DNA of 64,000 nucleotides. It comes from Lentiprolixibacter aurantiacus (lineage in GTDB: Bacteria > Bacteroidota > Bacteroidia > Flavobacteriales > Flavobacteriaceae). Numbering within the stretch: position 1 is the first letter of the stretch; every line of letters begins with the position of its first letter. Shown here in pieces: positions 7,173 through 17,550 of this stretch. The position numbers were made by a program, and so were the translations under genes. Below the pieces are notes generated by a model. It was not told the origin of the DNA. It was given only the letters and a program-made list of their open reading frames with translations, and did no database searches. The stretch is taken from contig NZ_JAPFQP010000001.1 in NCBI RefSeq assembly GCF_026241225.1, positions 1,178,001-1,242,000 on the forward strand, written 5' to 3'.

Positions 7173-9776
7173 ATGGCAGAAGGCGCAACAATAAGGCTTA
7201 ATAAAGTACTTCGGGAACTCAATATTTCGCTGGACAGGGCGGTTGATTTCCTTGCATCCAAAGGACACGATGTGGATGCAAGGCCAACAACCAAAATATC
7301 CGCAGAGGTATACCAAGTCCTTTTGGATGAGTTTCAGACGGATATGACAAAAAAAGCTGCCTCCTTGGAAGTTAGTGAGGAGAAGCGAAAAGAAAAAGAA
7401 GCCTTACGATTGCAATTGGAGCAGGAACAGGAGGAAAAACGTCTTGCCAGGGAAAAGCGCGCAGCAGCGCGGGAAGTGGTAAAGGCCAAAGTTGAACTTA
7501 GCGGACCTAAAAAGGTTGGCAAGATCGACCTGGATAAAAAACCAGAACCTCCCAAACCTAAGGAAGAAGCGCCAGCCCCGGAAAAGAAAGTAGAGAAAGA
7601 AAAGCCTGCTGCCAAAAAAGAGGAGGTTGTTAAGGAAGAACCCCAGTCTATAGAGACGCAATACCAAAAATTATCGGGCCCAAAGATCATGGGCGATAAG
7701 ATAGACCTCTCCAAATTCGAAAAACCGAAGAAGAAGAAAGAGGAGGCTTCGGATGCTGATAAGAAGGAAAGGAAAAAACGCAGGAAACGTATTGTTAGCA
7801 ACAGGGATGCCGGAGGAGGTCGTGCCAAAGGCGGAAAGAAAGGACAGCGTTTCACAGCTCCAAGGGTAGAGCCTACCGAAGAAGAAGTACAAAAGCAGGT
7901 GAGAGAAACCCTGGAAAAGCTTCAGGGCAAATCCAAAAAAGGAAAAGGGGCCAAGTACCGAAGGGACAAAAGGGAATTGCACCGTCAGCAGACGGAGAAA
8001 GATCTCGAACAACAGGAATTGGAAAGCAAGATCCTCAAGGTTACAGAGTTCGTAACCGTAGGGGAGGTGGCCACCATGATGGAAGTGCCCATCACCGATA
8101 TTATTTCAGCCTGTATGTCGCTTGGCATCATGGTTACCATGAACCAGCGGCTGGACGCTGAAACCCTGTCTATAGTTGCCGATGAATTTGGTTATGAGGT
8201 TGAATTCGTTAAGGCAGATATAGAAGAAACCATTGAAGAGGAGGAGGATGATCCGAAAGACCTGAAACCGAGAGCTCCTATTGTTACAGTTATGGGGCAC
8301 GTGGATCACGGGAAAACATCCCTCCTGGACTACATTCGTCAGGAAAATGTAATTGCCGGTGAAAGCGGGGGTATTACCCAGCATATTGGAGCTTACGGCG
8401 TTAGCCTGTCAAGTGGACAAAAAATTACTTTCCTGGATACTCCGGGTCACGAGGCCTTTACGGCCATGCGTGCGAGAGGTGCCCAGGTTACGGATATTGC
8501 GATTATCGTGATCGCTGCAGATGACGATATCATGCCGCAAACCAAAGAAGCGATCAGCCATGCTCAGGCAGCTGGAGTTCCCATTGTATTTGCGATAAAC
8601 AAGATCGATAGACCAACCGCTAATCCGGATAAGATTAAGGAAGGGCTGGCCAATATGAACCTGCTCGTGGAAGATTGGGGTGGGAAAATCCAGTCCCATG
8701 ATATTTCCGCCAAGACAGGGGAAGGTGTGAAAGAACTACTTGAAAAAGTCTTGCTGGAGGCCGAACTCCTGGAGCTGAAGGCCAACCCGGATAAACTGGC
8801 CAGCGGTACGGTTGTTGAAGCTTTCCTGGACAAAGGAAGGGGATACGTGTCTACCATCCTGGTTCAGGCCGGTACGCTCAAAATAGGTGACTATGTGCTT
8901 GCAGGAACCTGTAGTGGAAAGATCAGGGCCATGCAGGACGAGCGAGGCAAAACGGTTAAAGAGGCAGGACCCTCCACGCCGATTTCCATACTTGGACTTG
9001 ACGGAGCACCGCAGGCCGGTGATAAGTTTAATGTGCTGGAAGATGAAAAAGAGGCCAAGCAAATCGCTGCCAAGAGGAGCCAGTTGCAAAGGGAGCAAGC
9101 CGTACGTACCCAAAGGCATATTACTCTGGACGAAATCGGAAGGCGTATTGCCCTTGGGGAGTTCAAGGAATTGAATATAATCCTGAAAGGGGATGTGGAC
9201 GGTTCAGTTGAAGCCCTGACAGATTCCTTCCAGAAATTGTCGACCGATGAAATACAGGTCAATATCATACACAAAGGTGTTGGTGCTATAACGGAATCGG
9301 ATGTGCTTTTGGCATCTGCTTCAGACGCCATAGTGATCGGATTTAATGTTAGACCGATGGGCAATGCCCGGGATATAGCCGATAAGGAAGAAATTGATAT
9401 CCGAATTTATTCCATTATATATGATGCCATAAATGATCTTAAAGATGCTATGGAAGGGATGCTTTCTCCAGAGATGAAGGAGGAAATTACCGGAACAGCA
9501 GAAATAAGGGAAACCTTCAAGATTTCCAAGATCGGCACTATTGCAGGATGTATGGTAACTAGTGGTAAGGTGTTCCGCAACTCACAGATTCGCCTCATCC
9601 GTGATGGGGTAGTGGTATACACTGGCGTACTGGCGTCTCTCAAGCGATTCAAGGATGATGTAAAGGAGGTCTCCAAAGGCTACGATTGCGGACTGCAGAT
9701 CAAAAACTACAATGATATCAGGATTGGAGATATTGTTGAAGCCTTCCAGGAAGTAGCAGTAAAGAAAACCCTCTAA
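7173..9776 (+). CDS. infB: Translation initiation factor IF-2
   Basis: 867-residue IF-2, the GTPase that brings initiator tRNA to the 30S subunit. The N-terminal part (about 1-55) has the small IF2-N fold; residues 60-285 are a highly charged, K/E-rich low-complexity linker; a second IF2-N module follows. GTPase motifs are complete: G1 GHVDHGKT (375-382), G3 DTPGH (422-426) and G4 NKID (476-479). The C-terminal half contains domains II, III and the fMet-tRNA-binding domain IV. It is the last gene of the rimP operon, ending at a shared terminator with the convergent SPOR gene. Confidence 0.97.
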   Translation: MAEGATIRLNKVLRELNISLDRAVDFLASKGHDVDARPTTKISAEVYQVLLDEFQTDMTKKAASLEVSEEKRKEKEALRLQLEQEQEEKRLAREKRAAAREVVKAKVELSGPKKVGKIDLDKKPEPPKPKEEAPAPEKKVEKEKPAAKKEEVVKEEPQSIETQYQKLSGPKIMGDKIDLSKFEKPKKKKEEASDADKKERKKRRKRIVSNRDAGGGRAKGGKKGQRFTAPRVEPTEEEVQKQVRETLEKLQGKSKKGKGAKYRRDKRELHRQQTEKDLEQQELESKILKVTEFVTVGEVATMMEVPITDIISACMSLGIMVTMNQRLDAETLSIVADEFGYEVEFVKADIEETIEEEEDDPKDLKPRAPIVTVMGHVDHGKTSLLDYIRQENVIAGESGGITQHIGAYGVSLSSGQKITFLDTPGHEAFTAMRARGAQVTDIAIIVIAADDDIMPQTKEAISHAQAAGVPIVFAINKIDRPTANPDKIKEGLANMNLLVEDWGGKIQSHDISAKTGEGVKELLEKVLLEAELLELKANPDKLASGTVVEAFLDKGRGYVSTILVQAGTLKIGDYVLAGTCSGKIRAMQDERGKTVKEAGPSTPISILGLDGAPQAGDKFNVLEDEKEAKQIAAKRSQLQREQAVRTQRHITLDEIGRRIALGEFKELNIILKGDVDGSVEALTDSFQKLSTDEIQVNIIHKGVGAITESDVLLASASDAIVIGFNVRPMGNARDIADKEEIDIRIYSIIYDAINDLKDAMEGMLSPEMKEEITGTAEIRETFKISKIGTIAGCMVTSGKVFRNSQIRLIRDGVVVYTGVLASLKRFKDDVKEVSKGYDCGLQIKNYNDIRIGDIVEAFQEVAVKKTL

Positions 9777-9800
9777 ACCTTACTTCAATCTGAAAAGTAA

Positions 9801-9834
9801 AAAAAGCAGCAGGGCCTTTAGTTCTGCTGTTTTA
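9801..9834. terminator. Bidirectional terminator between infB and the SPOR gene
   Basis: CAGCAG (9807-9812) pairs with CTGCTG (9824-9829). It is flanked by an A-tract on the left and a T-tract on the right, so it can work in both directions. The stop codon of the SPOR gene (9818-9820) lies inside the loop. Confidence 0.65.
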
Positions 9835-10237
9835 TCATGCGCGTTTCTGACTCCGGTTTGAGAATTAATGCTGCGGGGTATTTCTTCCGTACTTCGATGA
9901 ACCTGCGTTCGGCTTCCAGTTTAGTTCGGAACTGTCCAATACGCACCCTGTAGGTTGGAGAATCAAAAATAATCTGTGGAGTCCACTCGGGAAAATCAAT
10001 CTTAACCAGATCTTTAAGCTCTTCAGCTTCTTCATAATTTCCAAACCCCACTTGTATGGTATAGTAGGCTGAACGAGCATTGGCAGTTTTGTAAACTTGC
10101 ATCAGCTGATCGATCTTTGGATCCTGCTCAATGGTAACCACACCCTGCTGCGCATAGGCAAAACCGCTGCAGCCAGCCAGTAGCAGAAAGAATAACAGTG
10201 TGTGTTTTTTAGCCGTTTTGTTTTGATATTTAGCCAT
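9818..10237 (-). CDS. Exported SPOR-domain protein
   Basis: 139 residues: an N-terminal export signal (hydrophobic 13-22) followed by a C-terminal SPOR fold (about 57-133), which binds denuded peptidoglycan glycan strands. The SPOR pattern YTIQVGFGNYEEAEELKDL and YRVRIGQFRTKLEAERR is clear. The signal can be read as a lipobox (LAGC, Cys23) or as a type I signal cut after FAYA (residue 29). It is convergent with infB. Its -7 element lies only 4 nt upstream of the ATG, suggesting a leaderless mRNA. A role in envelope or septal remodelling is inferred from the domain. Confidence 0.88.
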   Translation of the reverse strand: MAKYQNKTAKKHTLLFFLLLAGCSGFAYAQQGVVTIEQDPKIDQLMQVYKTANARSAYYTIQVGFGNYEEAEELKDLVKIDFPEWTPQIIFDSPTYRVRIGQFRTKLEAERRFIEVRKKYPAALILKPESETRMIKQQN

Positions 10238-10241
10238 GTGA

Positions 10242-10249
10242 CAAAAGTA
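10242..10249 (-). promoter_or_regulatory. -7 element of the SPOR gene, next to the ATG
   Basis: On the minus strand TACTTTTG matches TAnnTTTG. Only 4 nt separate it from the ATG at 10237, so transcription should begin at or within a few bases of the start codon. Confidence 0.55.
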
Positions 10250-10348
10250 ATGGATTAGCCTAAAAATAAGGGAAAAACATGTTATTTAGAATAATTATAA
10301 ATTAGAAGTTATCAAGAATTTAACATTTTCAGAATAAAGTCAATGTTG

Positions 10349-10356
10349 TATTTTTG
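10349..10356 (+). promoter_or_regulatory. Promoter of the act-cox operon
   Basis: TATTTTTG matches the -7 element; a TTTTC at 10326-10330 could be the -33 element. The resulting leader is about 80 nt. It is the only good promoter match before the eight-gene operon. Confidence 0.6.
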
Positions 10357-10443
10357 ACGACAATTTGAACGCCGAGGAATTACGCGTTTTTTCGATATCC
10401 ACCGTAATAATCGTGCCAAGATTTCGATAGAAACAAATCCAAT

Positions 10444-11817
10444 ATGAAAAAGGTTTCATACCGCAATCAAATCCTGACCCTTTTCGGTTGTACTTTTACC
10501 TTCCTTTTACTCTTTTCTACCTCCCTGTACGCTCAGGAAGGCGAGGCTGAAACGGCTGCTGTTGAAGAACAGGCCGCTGACGCTTCCGGGGGAGATGCTG
10601 CAAAAGGAAAACAATTGTTTAATCAGAACTGTGCGGCCTGTCATGCCCTGAACAGGAAAATGACGGGACCTGCTCTGGCAAACGTTGAGGCCAGGCTTGC
10701 AGAAGAAGAAGGATTGGACAAGGAATGGTTGTATTCCTGGATTAAGAACAGTGCCGGAATGATCAGTTCCGGAGATGCTTATGCCGTCCGTATCTACAAC
10801 GAGTACAATCAGGCGGCCATGACGGCTTTTCCTACCCTGTCCAATGCAGATATCGATGATATTCTCGCTTATACGGCAGCTCCTCCTCCCGCCCCTGCAG
10901 CTGCCACTGCAGCAGCTCAGACAACAGATGGGGCAACGGGGGATACCGGTATCAGCAATGAGCTGATCCTCGGTGCCCTGGTAGTGGTTTTTGCCTTGCT
11001 GGTGATGATGCTCATCCTGGTAAACAATACTTTGAGGAAAATTGCGGAGGCCAATGGTGTTGTCCTCGAAAAAGCAAAAGCCGAAAAGCGCATGCCTCTT
11101 TGGAAGGCCTTTGCCAAAAACCAGTTTCTGGTGCTGGTTTCCAGTATCTTCCTCTTACTGGCAGCGGCTTATTTTGCCTACGGCTGGTTTATGCAGGTTG
11201 GTATTGATCAGGGGTATGCTCCTATCCAACCTATACATTATTCTCACAAGATCCACGCAGGCGATAACAAAATAGAATGTAAATATTGTCACTCTTCAGC
11301 AAGAGTTTCAAAGCATTCCGGAATACCTTCCCTTAATGTGTGTATGAATTGCCACAAGTCTATCTACGAATACACAGGCAATCCTGAGGGCCCGAGCGCT
11401 GAAGACCTGGCCAAAGGGTATACCAACGAATTCTATACTGCTGAAATCAAGAAACTGTACAAGGCTGTAGGATGGGATGAGGAAAATCAGCGCTACACCG
11501 GTGAATCACAACCTGTTGAGTGGGTGAGGATCCATAACCTGCCAGACCTGGCGTACTTCAACCATGCGCAGCACGTTACTGTGGGCGAAATCGAATGTCA
11601 AACCTGCCATGGTCCGGTCGAGGAAATGGAGATTATGTACCAGTACGCTCCGCTTACAATGGGTTGGTGTATAGAATGTCACAGGGATACCAACATAAAG
11701 GTTGAGGACAACGGGTATTACGAGAAAATTCACGAGGCACTATCCAAGAAATATGGTGTGGACAAACTTACAGCAGCACAAATGGGTGGCCTGGAATGTG
11801 GTAAGTGTCACTATTAA
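10444..11817 (+). CDS. actA: Alternative complex III subunit A, multiheme cytochrome c (ActA)
   Basis: 457-residue membrane-anchored multiheme cytochrome of the quinol:electron acceptor oxidoreductase. It has six CXXCH heme motifs: one in an N-terminal class I-like cytochrome domain (Cys63-His67), then five after two membrane helices (Cys279, 300, 385, 409, 452; the last ends at the C-terminus). The hydrophobic segments are at about 176-199 and 221-243, and a Pro/Ala linker (about 142-160) joins the first heme domain to the membrane part. A Sec signal covers residues 1-30. Five hemes are usual for ActA, so the N-terminal monoheme domain is an addition. It is the first gene of the operon and passes electrons towards the oxidase encoded by coxBA. 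Confidence 0.93.
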   Translation: MKKVSYRNQILTLFGCTFTFLLLFSTSLYAQEGEAETAAVEEQAADASGGDAAKGKQLFNQNCAACHALNRKMTGPALANVEARLAEEEGLDKEWLYSWIKNSAGMISSGDAYAVRIYNEYNQAAMTAFPTLSNADIDDILAYTAAPPPAPAAATAAAQTTDGATGDTGISNELILGALVVVFALLVMMLILVNNTLRKIAEANGVVLEKAKAEKRMPLWKAFAKNQFLVLVSSIFLLLAAAYFAYGWFMQVGIDQGYAPIQPIHYSHKIHAGDNKIECKYCHSSARVSKHSGIPSLNVCMNCHKSIYEYTGNPEGPSAEDLAKGYTNEFYTAEIKKLYKAVGWDEENQRYTGESQPVEWVRIHNLPDLAYFNHAQHVTVGEIECQTCHGPVEEMEIMYQYAPLTMGWCIECHRDTNIKVEDNGYYEKIHEALSKKYGVDKLTAAQMGGLECGKCHY

Positions 11818-11851
11818 GATAAAAGCACAAGAAGCGAAACAGACGTAAAGC

Positions 11852-14800
11852 ATGGCATCAAACAAGATATATTGGAAGAGTGAAGCGGAATTAAATCCGA
11901 ATGATTCCATTATTGAGACGCTAAGACAAAATGAGTTTCCTGAGGATATTCCGGTTGATGAATTCCTTGGTGACAAGGAAGGCCTTTCCAGTGGAAACAC
12001 TAACCGACGAGATTTCCTTAAATACGTCGGGTTTAGTACAGCTGCAGCAACTATGGCTGCCTGTGAGGGACCGGTTAGAAAATCTATTCCTTATGTGGTT
12101 CAGCCAGAACGCATAGTGCCCGGTGTAGCCAATTATTACGCCACTACTATTGCAAATGGCTTCGATTTTGCCAGTATCCTCATCAAGACAAGAGAAGGAA
12201 GACCAATCAAGGTAGAAAACAATAAGGACGCCAAGACTCTGGGAAGTGCCAATGCGAGAATTCAGGCTTCGGTATTGTCCTTATATGATAGTACTCGGCT
12301 TCAGGGACCTACTGCTAATGGTGAATCCATTGAGTGGGATGCCCTGGATGGAGCTGCAAAAACAAAATTTGCTTCCCTTCAGGCTTCAGGTGGGCAAATT
12401 GCCTTTCTTACACAAACTTATGCCAGTCCGTCTACTAACAGACTGATGGCAGATTTCAAAGAGAAATTTGGCAACGTCAATCACGTAACATACGATGCGA
12501 TCTCGGAGGAGGCAGCAGTAAAAGCTTATGAGACCCTATACGGATCCAGAGCTCTTGCAGATTACGATTTCAGCAAGGCTGAGCTTATAGTTTCTTTCGG
12601 AGCTGATTTCCTGGCTGATTGGCAGGGGGGTGGATATGACTCCGGCTATGCCAGGGGAAGAGTTCCTGCTGAGGGCAAAATGTCAAGGCATATCCAGTTT
12701 GAATCGAATATGTCCCTCACCGGGGCCAACGCGGATAAACGCGTGCCGCTTACTCCTGCGGAGCAAAAGAAAGCTCTTGCCAGCCTCTATGGAAAGCTCA
12801 ATGGAAGTACTGTAAGCACGGACTTGAAGGACAGCATTAAGGAAGCTGTGGATCAGGCTGCTGAACAAATTAGGAATGCAGGTGCCAAAGCTGTGGTGGT
12901 AACCGGGTTGAATGACCTGGATGCTCAAAAGCTGGTGCTTTCCATTAACAAAATGCTCAACAGTGAAGCCTTCGATGCTACCTCCCCCAGATATATCAGG
13001 CAAGGGAATAGCGAAGCACTGGCTGCTCTTATCCAGGATATGAAAGCTGGTAATGTGGGAGCGCTTATTATGGATGGGGTGAACCCCATGTTCACATTGC
13101 CTAATGCTGAGGAGTTCGCTGAAGCAGTTGGTAAGGTCGACATGACTGTCGCTTTTTCTACAAACCAGAACGAAACTACAGAGATTTGTCAGTACGTGGC
13201 TGCTTCTAACCACTACCTGGAAAGCTGGGGTGATGTGGAAATGAAAAAAGGCCATTACAGTCTTACCCAGCCCGCAATACGGGAATTGTTTGATACCCGC
13301 CAGTTCCAGCAGGCTGTACTTAACTGGATGGATAGCGAACAATCCTATTACGAATACATAAAAGACACCTGGAGTACCACAATCCTCGGGGATAGCTCCT
13401 GGGACAAGGCTCTTCATGATGGTGTTTATTCCCTTAGCGGTGATATGGCTGCTTCTTCTGAGCAGGAAAATCCAGAAGTAGCTGCCAGTATGGAAGACAT
13501 GACTGCGTCCGTGCAGCGTCTTGCCAGGACTGCAGGTGCTGAAATGGAGCTCATACTTTACTCCAAGGTAGGCATGGGAGACGGGCAACAGGCCGGAAAC
13601 CCCTGGTTACAGGAATTCCCTGATCCAATTACAAGGGTTTCCTGGGATAACTACCTTACTATTTCACGCGCGGATGCTGATAAATTAGGTTTCGTAAACG
13701 AAAATGTGGCCAACGGGGGACTGGATGGCAGCTATGCCACGGTTACCGTTAACGGGGTAAGGCTGAATAAAGTTCCTGTGATCATCCAGCCTGGACAGGC
13801 ACCAGGCACCATAGGTATGGCCCTTGGTTTTGGAAGAAGAGTAGGGATGAAGCCCGAAATGATGACCGGGGTAAATGCCTTCAAGCTTTATAACGGATTC
13901 AATAATATTCAATCCGTGCAACTGGAGAAATCCTCCGGAATGCACGAATTTGCTTGTATACAACTACATAAAACTCTGATGGGTAGGGGTGATATCATTA
14001 AAGAGACCACCCTTGAGATCTTCAATACCAGGGACCATGCAGAATGGAATCCTGTACCCAAAGTTTCTCTGGACCATCAGGAAGTTCCCGCTACTTCGGT
14101 AGATTTATGGGACAGTTTTGACCGTTCCATAGGGCACCACTTCAATATGTCTATTGATCTAAATGCCTGTACCGGATGCGGTGCCTGTGTTATTGCCTGC
14201 CATGCAGAAAACAACGTTCCTGTTGTAGGAAAGCGGGAAGTAAGGCGCTCCAGGGATATGCACTGGTTGCGAATAGACCGTTACTATTCTTCCGAAGACA
14301 CATTTACTGAAGATGTTGAGAAAAAAGAAGGACTATCCGGTGCCATCGAGTCCAAAGTAGGATTTGGTGAAATGGAACAGGCTGCTGCAAATCCGCAAGT
14401 GGCATTCCAGCCGGTAATGTGCCAGCATTGTAACCACGCACCCTGTGAAACGGTTTGTCCGGTGGCTGCAACATCACATAGTCGACAGGGGCAAAACCAT
14501 ATGGCGTACAACCGTTGTGTGGGTACCCGCTATTGTGCAAACAACTGTCCTTATAAAGTAAGACGATTTAACTGGTTCCTCTACAATAATAATGATGAGT
14601 TTGATTACCACATGAATAACGACCTCGGTAAGATGGTTATCAATCCGGATGTTACCGTAAGGTCAAGAGGGGTAATTGAAAAGTGCTCACTTTGTATCCA
14701 AATGACCCAGAAGACCATTCTGGACGCCAAGAAAGAAGGTCGCGAGATCAGGGATGGGGAATTCCAGACGGCCTGTTCCAATGCATGTAGCAGCGGAGCG

Positions 14801-14944
14801 ATTGTTTTTGGAGACATTAACGATAAGGAGAGCCAGGTAGCTAAACTCAAGGAGAGCGACCGTATGTACCACCTGCTGGAAAGCGTGGGCACGCAACCTA
14901 ACGTTTTCTACCATGTTAAAGTGAGGAATACAGAAGAAGCATAA
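11852..14944 (+). CDS. actB: Alternative complex III iron-sulfur/molybdopterin-like subunit (ActB)
   Basis: 1030-residue periplasmic subunit. An unusually placed twin-arginine motif, NRRDFLK with Arg52-Arg53, precedes a hydrophobic stretch, as in the 'TAT-variant-translocated' members. Residues about 70-740 resemble the large subunit of molybdopterin oxidoreductases; the cofactor is absent in characterised ActB proteins. From residue 773 (CTGCGACVIAC) the protein is a four-cluster ferredoxin-type domain: further cysteine groups are CQHCNHAPCETVCPVAA, CVGTRYCANNCP, and the KCSLC plus ACSNAC set. Clusters probably relay electrons between the quinol site and the hemes. It follows actA by 34 nt. 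Confidence 0.95.
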   Translation: MASNKIYWKSEAELNPNDSIIETLRQNEFPEDIPVDEFLGDKEGLSSGNTNRRDFLKYVGFSTAAATMAACEGPVRKSIPYVVQPERIVPGVANYYATTIANGFDFASILIKTREGRPIKVENNKDAKTLGSANARIQASVLSLYDSTRLQGPTANGESIEWDALDGAAKTKFASLQASGGQIAFLTQTYASPSTNRLMADFKEKFGNVNHVTYDAISEEAAVKAYETLYGSRALADYDFSKAELIVSFGADFLADWQGGGYDSGYARGRVPAEGKMSRHIQFESNMSLTGANADKRVPLTPAEQKKALASLYGKLNGSTVSTDLKDSIKEAVDQAAEQIRNAGAKAVVVTGLNDLDAQKLVLSINKMLNSEAFDATSPRYIRQGNSEALAALIQDMKAGNVGALIMDGVNPMFTLPNAEEFAEAVGKVDMTVAFSTNQNETTEICQYVAASNHYLESWGDVEMKKGHYSLTQPAIRELFDTRQFQQAVLNWMDSEQSYYEYIKDTWSTTILGDSSWDKALHDGVYSLSGDMAASSEQENPEVAASMEDMTASVQRLARTAGAEMELILYSKVGMGDGQQAGNPWLQEFPDPITRVSWDNYLTISRADADKLGFVNENVANGGLDGSYATVTVNGVRLNKVPVIIQPGQAPGTIGMALGFGRRVGMKPEMMTGVNAFKLYNGFNNIQSVQLEKSSGMHEFACIQLHKTLMGRGDIIKETTLEIFNTRDHAEWNPVPKVSLDHQEVPATSVDLWDSFDRSIGHHFNMSIDLNACTGCGACVIACHAENNVPVVGKREVRRSRDMHWLRIDRYYSSEDTFTEDVEKKEGLSGAIESKVGFGEMEQAAANPQVAFQPVMCQHCNHAPCETVCPVAATSHSRQGQNHMAYNRCVGTRYCANNCPYKVRRFNWFLYNNNDEFDYHMNNDLGKMVINPDVTVRSRGVIEKCSLCIQMTQKTILDAKKEGREIRDGEFQTACSNACSSGAIVFGDINDKESQVAKLKESDRMYHLLESVGTQPNVFYHVKVRNTEEA

Positions 14945-14970
14945 TCAACATAATAAACTAAATTCAATAT

Positions 14971-16440
14971 ATGGCATCGCATTACGAAGCACCAATCAGG
15001 AAACCCTTAGTTCTGGGAGACAAAGGCTACCACGATGTGTCCGTAGATATTGCTGCTCCAGTGGAAGGCAAAGCCAACAAACACTGGTGGATTGTTTTTT
15101 CCATTTCGCTTGCAGCGCTGCTCTGGGGTATTGGTGCAATAGTGTATACCATAAGTACCGGAATTGGTACCTGGGGATTGAACAAAACAGTTAACTGGGC
15201 CTGGGACATTACCAACTTCGTATGGTGGGTAGGTATTGGTCACGCAGGAACACTGATCTCGGCAGTATTGCTGTTGTTCAGACAAAAATGGAGAATGGCG
15301 ATTAACCGCTCCGCAGAGGCGATGACTATTTTCTCGGTTATCCAGGCGGGGCTTTTTCCTATTATCCACATGGGTAGACCGTGGCTCGCCTACTGGGTGG
15401 TTCCTATTCCAAACCAGTTTGGTTCACTCTGGGTGAATTTTAACTCTCCCCTATTGTGGGACGTATTTGCGATCTCCACCTATCTGTCGGTTTCCCTGGT
15501 ATTCTGGTGGACTGGTCTTCTTCCCGATTTCGGGATGATCCGGGACCGCGCCGTGAAACCATTTCAGAAAAAAATATACAGCCTGGTTAGTTTCGGGTGG
15601 ACCGGAAGGGCCAAGGACTGGCAGCGCTTTGAAGAGGTATCCCTGGTACTGGCCGGGTTAGCTACACCTCTTGTACTTTCTGTGCATACCATTGTATCCT
15701 TTGACTTTGCAACATCGGTAATACCGGGATGGCACACCACCATTTTCCCTCCCTACTTCGTTGCAGGAGCGATCTTCTCAGGATTTGCCATGGTGCAGAC
15801 CCTGCTGATCATTATGCGTAAGGTATGTAACCTGGAAGCCTATATTACCGTTCAGCACATAGAACTGATGAACATTGTTATTATGATAACTGGTTCGATT
15901 GTGGGATGTGCCTACATCACCGAGTTATTCATTGCCTGGTATTCCGGAGTAGAGTACGAGCAGTACGCCTTCCTCAACAGGGCAACAGGTCCTTACTGGT
16001 GGGCATACCTGCTGATGATGTCATGCAATGTGGTGTCTCCGCAGATCATGTGGTTCAAAAAGATCCGAACCAGCATCATGGTATCTTTTATCATATCTAT
16101 TGTAGTAAATGTTGGGATGTGGTTTGAAAGGTTCGTGATCATTGTTTCTTCGTTGCACAGAGATTACCTGCCATCTTCCTGGACCATGTTCTCTCCAACC
16201 TTTGTAGATATAGGGATCTTTATTGGAACTATCGGATTTTTCTTTGTCCTGTTCCTGTTATATGCAAGAACATTCCCGGTAATTGCGCAGGCAGAAGTAA
16301 AGTCTATCCTGAAATCCTCAGGAGAACGCTATAAATCGCTTAGAGCGGCTGGAAAGCCGATGTATAAGATCCGTAAGGATGGTGTGGTTAGAGAAACCAT
16401 CATGGATAGTGAAGGAACGTTATCAAACACTGACAAATAA
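14971..16440 (+). CDS. actC: Alternative complex III NrfD-like subunit (ActC)
   Basis: 489-residue polytopic protein of the NrfD/PsrC family with about ten hydrophobic helices. It forms the membrane partner of ActB and probably carries the main menaquinol-oxidising site on the periplasmic side. The repeated pattern of WW- and H-containing helices (FVWWVGIGHAGTLISAVLL near residue 80) is typical. The hydrophilic C-terminal tail (about 440-489) is cytoplasmic. It is 26 nt after actB and 2 nt before actD. Confidence 0.94.
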   Translation: MASHYEAPIRKPLVLGDKGYHDVSVDIAAPVEGKANKHWWIVFSISLAALLWGIGAIVYTISTGIGTWGLNKTVNWAWDITNFVWWVGIGHAGTLISAVLLLFRQKWRMAINRSAEAMTIFSVIQAGLFPIIHMGRPWLAYWVVPIPNQFGSLWVNFNSPLLWDVFAISTYLSVSLVFWWTGLLPDFGMIRDRAVKPFQKKIYSLVSFGWTGRAKDWQRFEEVSLVLAGLATPLVLSVHTIVSFDFATSVIPGWHTTIFPPYFVAGAIFSGFAMVQTLLIIMRKVCNLEAYITVQHIELMNIVIMITGSIVGCAYITELFIAWYSGVEYEQYAFLNRATGPYWWAYLLMMSCNVVSPQIMWFKKIRTSIMVSFIISIVVNVGMWFERFVIIVSSLHRDYLPSSWTMFSPTFVDIGIFIGTIGFFFVLFLLYARTFPVIAQAEVKSILKSSGERYKSLRAAGKPMYKIRKDGVVRETIMDSEGTLSNTDK

Positions 16441-16442
16441 TT

Positions 16443-16970
16443 ATGGCTGAAACCAAAATACACGCTTATTACGACGACGATGATGTCCTGATGCATGCCG
16501 TGAAAAAGGTGAAGGCTGCAAAGCATCATATTGAAGAAGTTTATTGCCCGTTTCCGGTTCACGGATTGGACAGGGCTATGGGACTGGCGCCTACCAGGAT
16601 CGCCATAACCTCCTTCATGTATGGCTGTTTAGGACTAACCATAGCCATAGTTATGATGAACTATATCATGATACAGGACTGGCCCATGAATATTGGTGGG
16701 AAACCCAGTTTCAGCTATATTGAAAATATGCCGGCTTTTGTTCCGATCATGTTTGAGATGACGGTGTTTTTTGCTGCCCACCTTATGGTAATCACCTTCT
16801 ATTTGAGGAGTAAGTTATGGCCCTTCAAGGAAGCCGAAAATCCGGATGTGCGTACTACCGATGACCATTTTGTAATGGAAGTTGAAGTGCACAACAACGA
16901 GGATGAATTGAAAGAATTATTGTTGGAGACCGGTGCTGTTGAACTGAATATTATTAAAAAGCGTCATTAA
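16443..16970 (+). CDS. actD: Alternative complex III subunit D (DUF3341)
   Basis: 175-residue DUF3341 protein. A soluble N-terminal part starts with a DDDD-containing stretch, followed by two membrane helices (about 55-75 and 95-118) and a soluble tail. ActD packs against ActC/ActF in characterised complexes and has no redox centre. Its place between actC and actE and its length match the family. Confidence 0.92.
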   Translation: MAETKIHAYYDDDDVLMHAVKKVKAAKHHIEEVYCPFPVHGLDRAMGLAPTRIAITSFMYGCLGLTIAIVMMNYIMIQDWPMNIGGKPSFSYIENMPAFVPIMFEMTVFFAAHLMVITFYLRSKLWPFKEAENPDVRTTDDHFVMEVEVHNNEDELKELLLETGAVELNIIKKRH

Positions 16971-16973
16971 GAG

Positions 16974-17534
16974 ATGAAAGGGTTATTCCAAAGTGTAATC
17001 GTATTGGGGATACTTCTGTTAGCTGCATCCTGTGCAGACAGCAGCAGACCAAATTACCAGTATATGCCCAACATGTATGAGCCTGTTGGCTATGAAACCT
17101 ATCAGGAAGTTGATTTTCTTCCGGAAGGCACAGCGGCCCTGACTCCACCGGAGAACACGGTGAAAAGAGGATGGCTTCCCTATGAGTTCAGCAATGACGC
17201 TGAAGGAAAAGAGCTGGCAAGGGCGCAGCAGAGTCCACTGGATTCACTGAAGGCCGAAGCCAACCTGGCCAAAGGCAAGGAACTATATGATATCTATTGT
17301 GCTATCTGCCATGGCAATCAGGGAAAGGGACAGGGTACGCTCGTAAAACGAGAGAAAATCCTTGGGGTTCCCAGTTATGCCGATGCGGCACGAAATATAA
17401 CCGCAGGAAGTACTTATCATACTATTTATTATGGACTGAATTCAATGGGTTCCTACGCGGGTCAGCTGAACTATGAGGAACGCTGGCAGGTATCCGAGTA
17501 CGTGATGAAACTGAAAAACGACTTAACAAAATAA
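16974..17534 (+). CDS. actE: Alternative complex III monoheme cytochrome c (ActE)
   Basis: 186-residue lipoprotein cytochrome c. The signal peptide ends in a lipobox (LAASC, about residue 21). One heme motif, CAICH, has Cys109, Cys112 and His113; a downstream Met in NSMGSYAGQL is a possible axial ligand. It should be anchored on the periplasmic face, carrying electrons from the ActA hemes towards the oxidase. It begins 3 nt after actD. Confidence 0.93.
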   Translation: MKGLFQSVIVLGILLLAASCADSSRPNYQYMPNMYEPVGYETYQEVDFLPEGTAALTPPENTVKRGWLPYEFSNDAEGKELARAQQSPLDSLKAEANLAKGKELYDIYCAICHGNQGKGQGTLVKREKILGVPSYADAARNITAGSTYHTIYYGLNSMGSYAGQLNYEERWQVSEYVMKLKNDLTK

Positions 17535-17550
17535 TAGAGCGGACAGAACT

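Noticed and set aside
7400-8010. Low-complexity K/E-rich region in infB as a possible insertion
   Set aside because: Such a charged linker between IF2-N and the GTPase domain is normal for IF-2.
12683-13588. A 301-codon frame on the minus strand inside actB
   Set aside because: It lies opposite a long, well-recognised gene, has no known domain, and reflects codon bias of actB.
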